Shown in pieces: positions 6,664-8,194 of a DNA stretch of 8,194 nt. The stretch is from JAGQLF01 sp964635995 (GTDB taxonomy: Bacteria > Patescibacteriota > Dojkabacteria > J137). The notes under the pieces were generated by a model that was not told where the DNA came from, did not search any database, and saw only the letters and a list, made by a program, of their open reading frames with translations. Location of the stretch: positions 1-8,194 of the forward strand of contig CAZWRA010000042.1 in NCBI GenBank assembly GCA_964635995.1, read 5' to 3'. Made by a program: the position numbers and the translations under genes. Numbering within the stretch: position 1 is the first letter of the stretch; every line of letters begins with the position of its first letter.

Positions 6664-6692
6664 ATTATATCAGACGATTAGCAGAGAAACAA
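6664..6692 (-). promoter_or_regulatory. clpC promoter with extended -10
   Basis: The minus strand shows TTGTTT (6687-6692), a 17-bp spacer and a perfect TATAAT (6664-6669) preceded by TGA, making an extended -10. The predicted start is near 6657, giving a leader of about 27 nt without a Shine-Dalgarno sequence. It lies after the rpsA terminator, so clpC has independent transcription. Confidence 0.75.
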
Positions 6693-6704
6693 TTTGAGTG
6701 CTAG
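6678..6704. promoter_or_regulatory. CIRCE-like operator (HrcA binding site) at clpC
   Basis: The plus strand reads TTAGCAGAG, nine bases, then GAGTGCTAG. The classical CIRCE element is TTAGCACTC-N9-GAGTGCTAA. One arm matches 8 of 9 and the other 6 of 9, with the exact 9-bp spacer. The -35 hexamer of clpC falls inside the spacer, so a bound repressor would block RNA polymerase. HrcA itself is not in the window; the three inner mismatches of the weaker arm are the main doubt. Confidence 0.65.
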
Positions 6705-6726
6705 AAATACTACTCTAAAATATACA

Positions 6727-6752
6727 ATAGGACAGGGATTATCCTGTCCTAT
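6727..6752 (-). terminator. Intrinsic terminator after rpsA
   Basis: ATAGGACAGG and CCTGTCCTAT form a perfect 10-bp stem with a 6-nt loop, beginning 19 bp after the rpsA stop. The T-richness that follows on the minus strand (TGTATATTTT) is interrupted but present. The opposite strand is followed by CTTTGTT, so it may work weakly in both directions. It separates rpsA from clpC. Confidence 0.8.
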
Positions 6753-6771
6753 CTTTGTTATTCTTCAAAAA

Positions 6772-8010
6772 TTATTCAGCAGATTCTGAGATTAATTCAT
6801 CAAGACCAGCAATTTCTGGAGCTGATTCTGATTTAACTTCTTCAGTTTCTTCTGTTTTTTCTGAAGCTGATTTTTTAGGAGGTTTTTGTAATCTTTTTAG
6901 GCTCAATCCAAGATGTCTATCGTCGTTTGAAATAGAGATAATCATAACTTTGACTTTCTCGCCTTCTTTAACAATATTCTTTGGATCTTTTACTAATTTG
7001 TGTGAAAGTTCGGAAATATGAATAAGTCCATTAAGACCGTCTTCAACTTTAACGAAAGCTCCGTAATCTGCTATTGAACTTACAACACCTTCAACAACTT
7101 CACCAACCTTGTACTTTTGAACAATGTCTTTCCAAGGGTCAGTTTTTAGTCTCTTAATACTGTAAGCAACTCGTTTTCCGCCATCGTTTAGACCGATAAC
7201 TTGAACCTGAACATCGTCACCCACTTTATGAAAGTCAGCAGGATTTGAGACTTTGTCCCAAGAGATTTCTGAAAGATGAACAAGTCCTTCAAGTCCTTCG
7301 GCATTAACGAATAATCCGAATGGAGCAATGCCTGTTACCTTACCAGTTAGAACATCTCCAACCTTTAGACCGTCAAGAGTTTCGTTTCTCTGTTCTAGAT
7401 CACCTTCAGAGTAAACCCACTTTTCTGAGAAGATTACTCTGCTCTTTTCTCGATCAATTTCCATAACCTTTACTTCAAGTTCTTCATCAATCATCTGAGC
7501 AAGTTTAGATTGAAGCTTTTTAGTAGCATCTTCTTTATTCTCGTATTCGATATTAGTGTAGATTCTACTATTCTTAAGCTGTGAACTTGGAACGAAACCT
7601 CGAAGTCCACCTCCGATTTCAACGATAACACCTCCGGTATTAGCTTCAATAACTTTTACCTTTACAGATGCATCGCTTTCTTTAGCTTGTTCTAGCTCAT
7701 GCCATTTAAGCTCATCTCCTGTCTTTCTAATTGATAATTCAACTTGACCAGCCTTGTTTTCTGGGCTTAGTACGTAGACTAGCATTTTGTCACCAACTTT
7801 TTTGATAACTTTTTTACCGTCTAATTTTAGTTCCTTTCCTGAAACAACACCTTCTGCCCTAGCTCCTACATCCACAAGCATCATATTTTCATCACTGTGA
7901 ATAACAGTTCCAGAAATAACATCACCTGAGTTGTAAGTCATTGGGGTACTGGCGTCTTTTAGGAGAGTCTCAAGATCTTTCTTTTCCTCCTTTTTTTGAA
8001 ATTTAGCCAT
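6772..8010 (-). CDS. rpsA: 30S ribosomal protein S1 (four S1 domains)
   Basis: S1 binds mRNA with OB-fold S1 domains and brings it to the 30S subunit. The 412 residues carry four S1 domains, at about 28-96, 113-197, 215-288 and 300-374. The last two are the most canonical (for example SIADYGAFVKVEDGLNGLIHISEL). This is the shorter Firmicutes/Actinobacteria-like layout, not the six-domain, 557-residue E. coli form. A charged Lys/Glu/Ser-rich tail follows from about 375. I choose ATG 8008-8010 (MAKFQKKEEKK). An in-frame ATG at 8056-8058 would add 16 residues unlike S1 N-termini, across a stretch with a small hairpin (TCCTA/TAGGA, 8041-8054) that looks like leader. Neither start has a Shine-Dalgarno sequence. 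The gene has its own promoter upstream and a good terminator downstream, so it is probably monocistronic. Fewer domains and lack of Shine-Dalgarno sites fit a reliance on S1 or leaderless initiation. Confidence 0.93.
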   Translation of the reverse strand: MAKFQKKEEKKDLETLLKDASTPMTYNSGDVISGTVIHSDENMMLVDVGARAEGVVSGKELKLDGKKVIKKVGDKMLVYVLSPENKAGQVELSIRKTGDELKWHELEQAKESDASVKVKVIEANTGGVIVEIGGGLRGFVPSSQLKNSRIYTNIEYENKEDATKKLQSKLAQMIDEELEVKVMEIDREKSRVIFSEKWVYSEGDLEQRNETLDGLKVGDVLTGKVTGIAPFGLFVNAEGLEGLVHLSEISWDKVSNPADFHKVGDDVQVQVIGLNDGGKRVAYSIKRLKTDPWKDIVQKYKVGEVVEGVVSSIADYGAFVKVEDGLNGLIHISELSHKLVKDPKNIVKEGEKVKVMIISISNDDRHLGLSLKRLQKPPKKSASEKTEETEEVKSESAPEIAGLDELISESAE

Positions 8011-8081
8011 TTGTTTAAGTTCAGTATAATGTTTGGTTTTTCCTAGTATTAGGAGCATTACACCGGCTTGTTAGCTAGAGA

Positions 8082-8090
8082 ATTATAGCA
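8082..8090 (-). promoter_or_regulatory. rpsA promoter, extended -10
   Basis: The minus strand reads TGCTATAAT, a perfect hexamer with the TG extension. The -35 at 17 bp spacing (TTATTA) is weak, as is usual with extended -10 promoters. Start is expected near 8075, leaving a leader of about 65 nt that contains the 5-bp TCCTA/TAGGA hairpin. Confidence 0.65.
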
Positions 8091-8124
8091 TGAAGTTAAT
8101 ATTTTAATAAACTTACGACACTTT

Positions 8125-8188
8125 GGGGTCCGAGGGATTCTCCGTCAAGCGTGCCCTATAATTAGACATGAGAATTCCACGGGACTTT
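8125..8188 (+). other. GC-rich imperfect hairpin at the right edge
   Basis: On the plus strand GGGATTCTC (8134-8142) pairs with GAGAATTCC (8170-8178, one G-U pair). The stem extends outward through GTCCG (8128-8132) with C-GGGAC (8180-8185), allowing one A-A mismatch and one bulged G, and further by G-U pairs. The far side runs into TTTTT (8186-8190). Positions 8121-8156 are 23 of 36 G or C, far above the window average. It could be an RNA structure or terminator for an unseen plus-strand transcript, or a promoter region in which the palindrome is incidental. Confidence 0.35.
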
Positions 8189-8194
8189 TTGCAT
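8168..8194 (+). CDS. Possible start of a divergent gene, cut by the right edge
   Basis: A perfect TATAAT (8157-8162) is followed after 5 nt by ATG and nine open codons, MRIPRDFLH, to the window end. The arrangement copies the -10-to-ATG spacing before the LysM gene and radA, so it may be a leaderless divergent gene sharing an intergenic region with rpsA. No usable -35 is visible, nine codons cannot show a family, and the same bases also form a hairpin, so this is a weak call. Confidence 0.3.

Noticed and set aside
667..7021. Several plus-strand open frames of 70-108 codons lying inside the minus-strand genes (667-879, 919-1131, 3145-3471, 3461-3739, 6755-7021)
   Set aside because: They are antisense frames of well-supported genes, with no domain, promoter or initiation signal of their own.
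8011..8058. Upstream ATG start for rpsA
   Set aside because: The added residues do not resemble S1 N-termini, the stretch contains a small hairpin, and no Shine-Dalgarno sequence precedes it.
1..8194. UGA recoding as in Gracilibacteria or Absconditabacteria
   Set aside because: All complete genes are open without UGA codons, end in TAA, and use normal Gly and Trp codons.
1..8194. CRISPR array, insertion sequence or prophage
   Set aside because: No spaced direct repeats, transposase, integrase or attachment-site duplications were seen. The only tandem array is the short GTAC octamer.

Overview
The window comes from a compact, AT-rich bacterial genome. Five protein genes lie on the minus strand and read right to left in the order rpsA, clpC, radA, rho, then a LysM membrane protein cut by the left edge. 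Low GC, tight packing, absence of Shine-Dalgarno sequences, a four-domain ribosomal protein S1 and divergent but intact housekeeping proteins suggest a member of the Candidate Phyla Radiation (Patescibacteria, perhaps Microgenomates or Dojkabacteria). This placement is an inference from style and gene content, not from a marker tree. All four complete genes end in TAA and no UGA recoding is needed.

Layout by position: 1-706 LysM protein (C-terminus missing); 741-2267 rho; 2268-2723 a 456-bp gene-free stretch; 2724-4076 radA; 4135-6630 clpC; 6631-6771 the clpC control region and rpsA terminator; 6772-8010 rpsA; 8011-8194 the rpsA leader and promoter plus a GC-rich element at the right edge that may be a divergent gene start or an RNA hairpin.

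The genes serve stress response and gene expression. ClpC is an AAA+ unfoldase for ClpP proteolysis, RadA is a recombination motor, Rho terminates transcription, and S1 recruits mRNA to the ribosome. The clpC-radA order matches the Firmicutes clpC operon. Here, however, clpC is preceded by a CIRCE-like operator overlapping the -35 box of a strong extended -10 promoter, which points to HrcA control.

The most unusual part is the gap upstream of rho. On the minus strand it can form a roughly 86-nt, nearly continuous RNA hairpin. The helix is 15 bp, one mismatch and 10 bp, capped by a 9-bp hairpin, and it relies on four G-U pairs that exist only in the minus-strand transcript. A consensus-like promoter sits just upstream. 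An 11-nt bulge in the helix contains a 9-mer perfectly complementary to a site about 140 nt upstream. It is either a small RNA gene or a structured leader or control element for rho; I do not recognise its family.

Other points of interest are -10 boxes placed 5-6 nt before start codons (leaderless mRNAs), a four-copy 8-bp GTAC repeat between clpC and radA, and changed residues in the ClpC D1 pore loop and the Rho active-site region.
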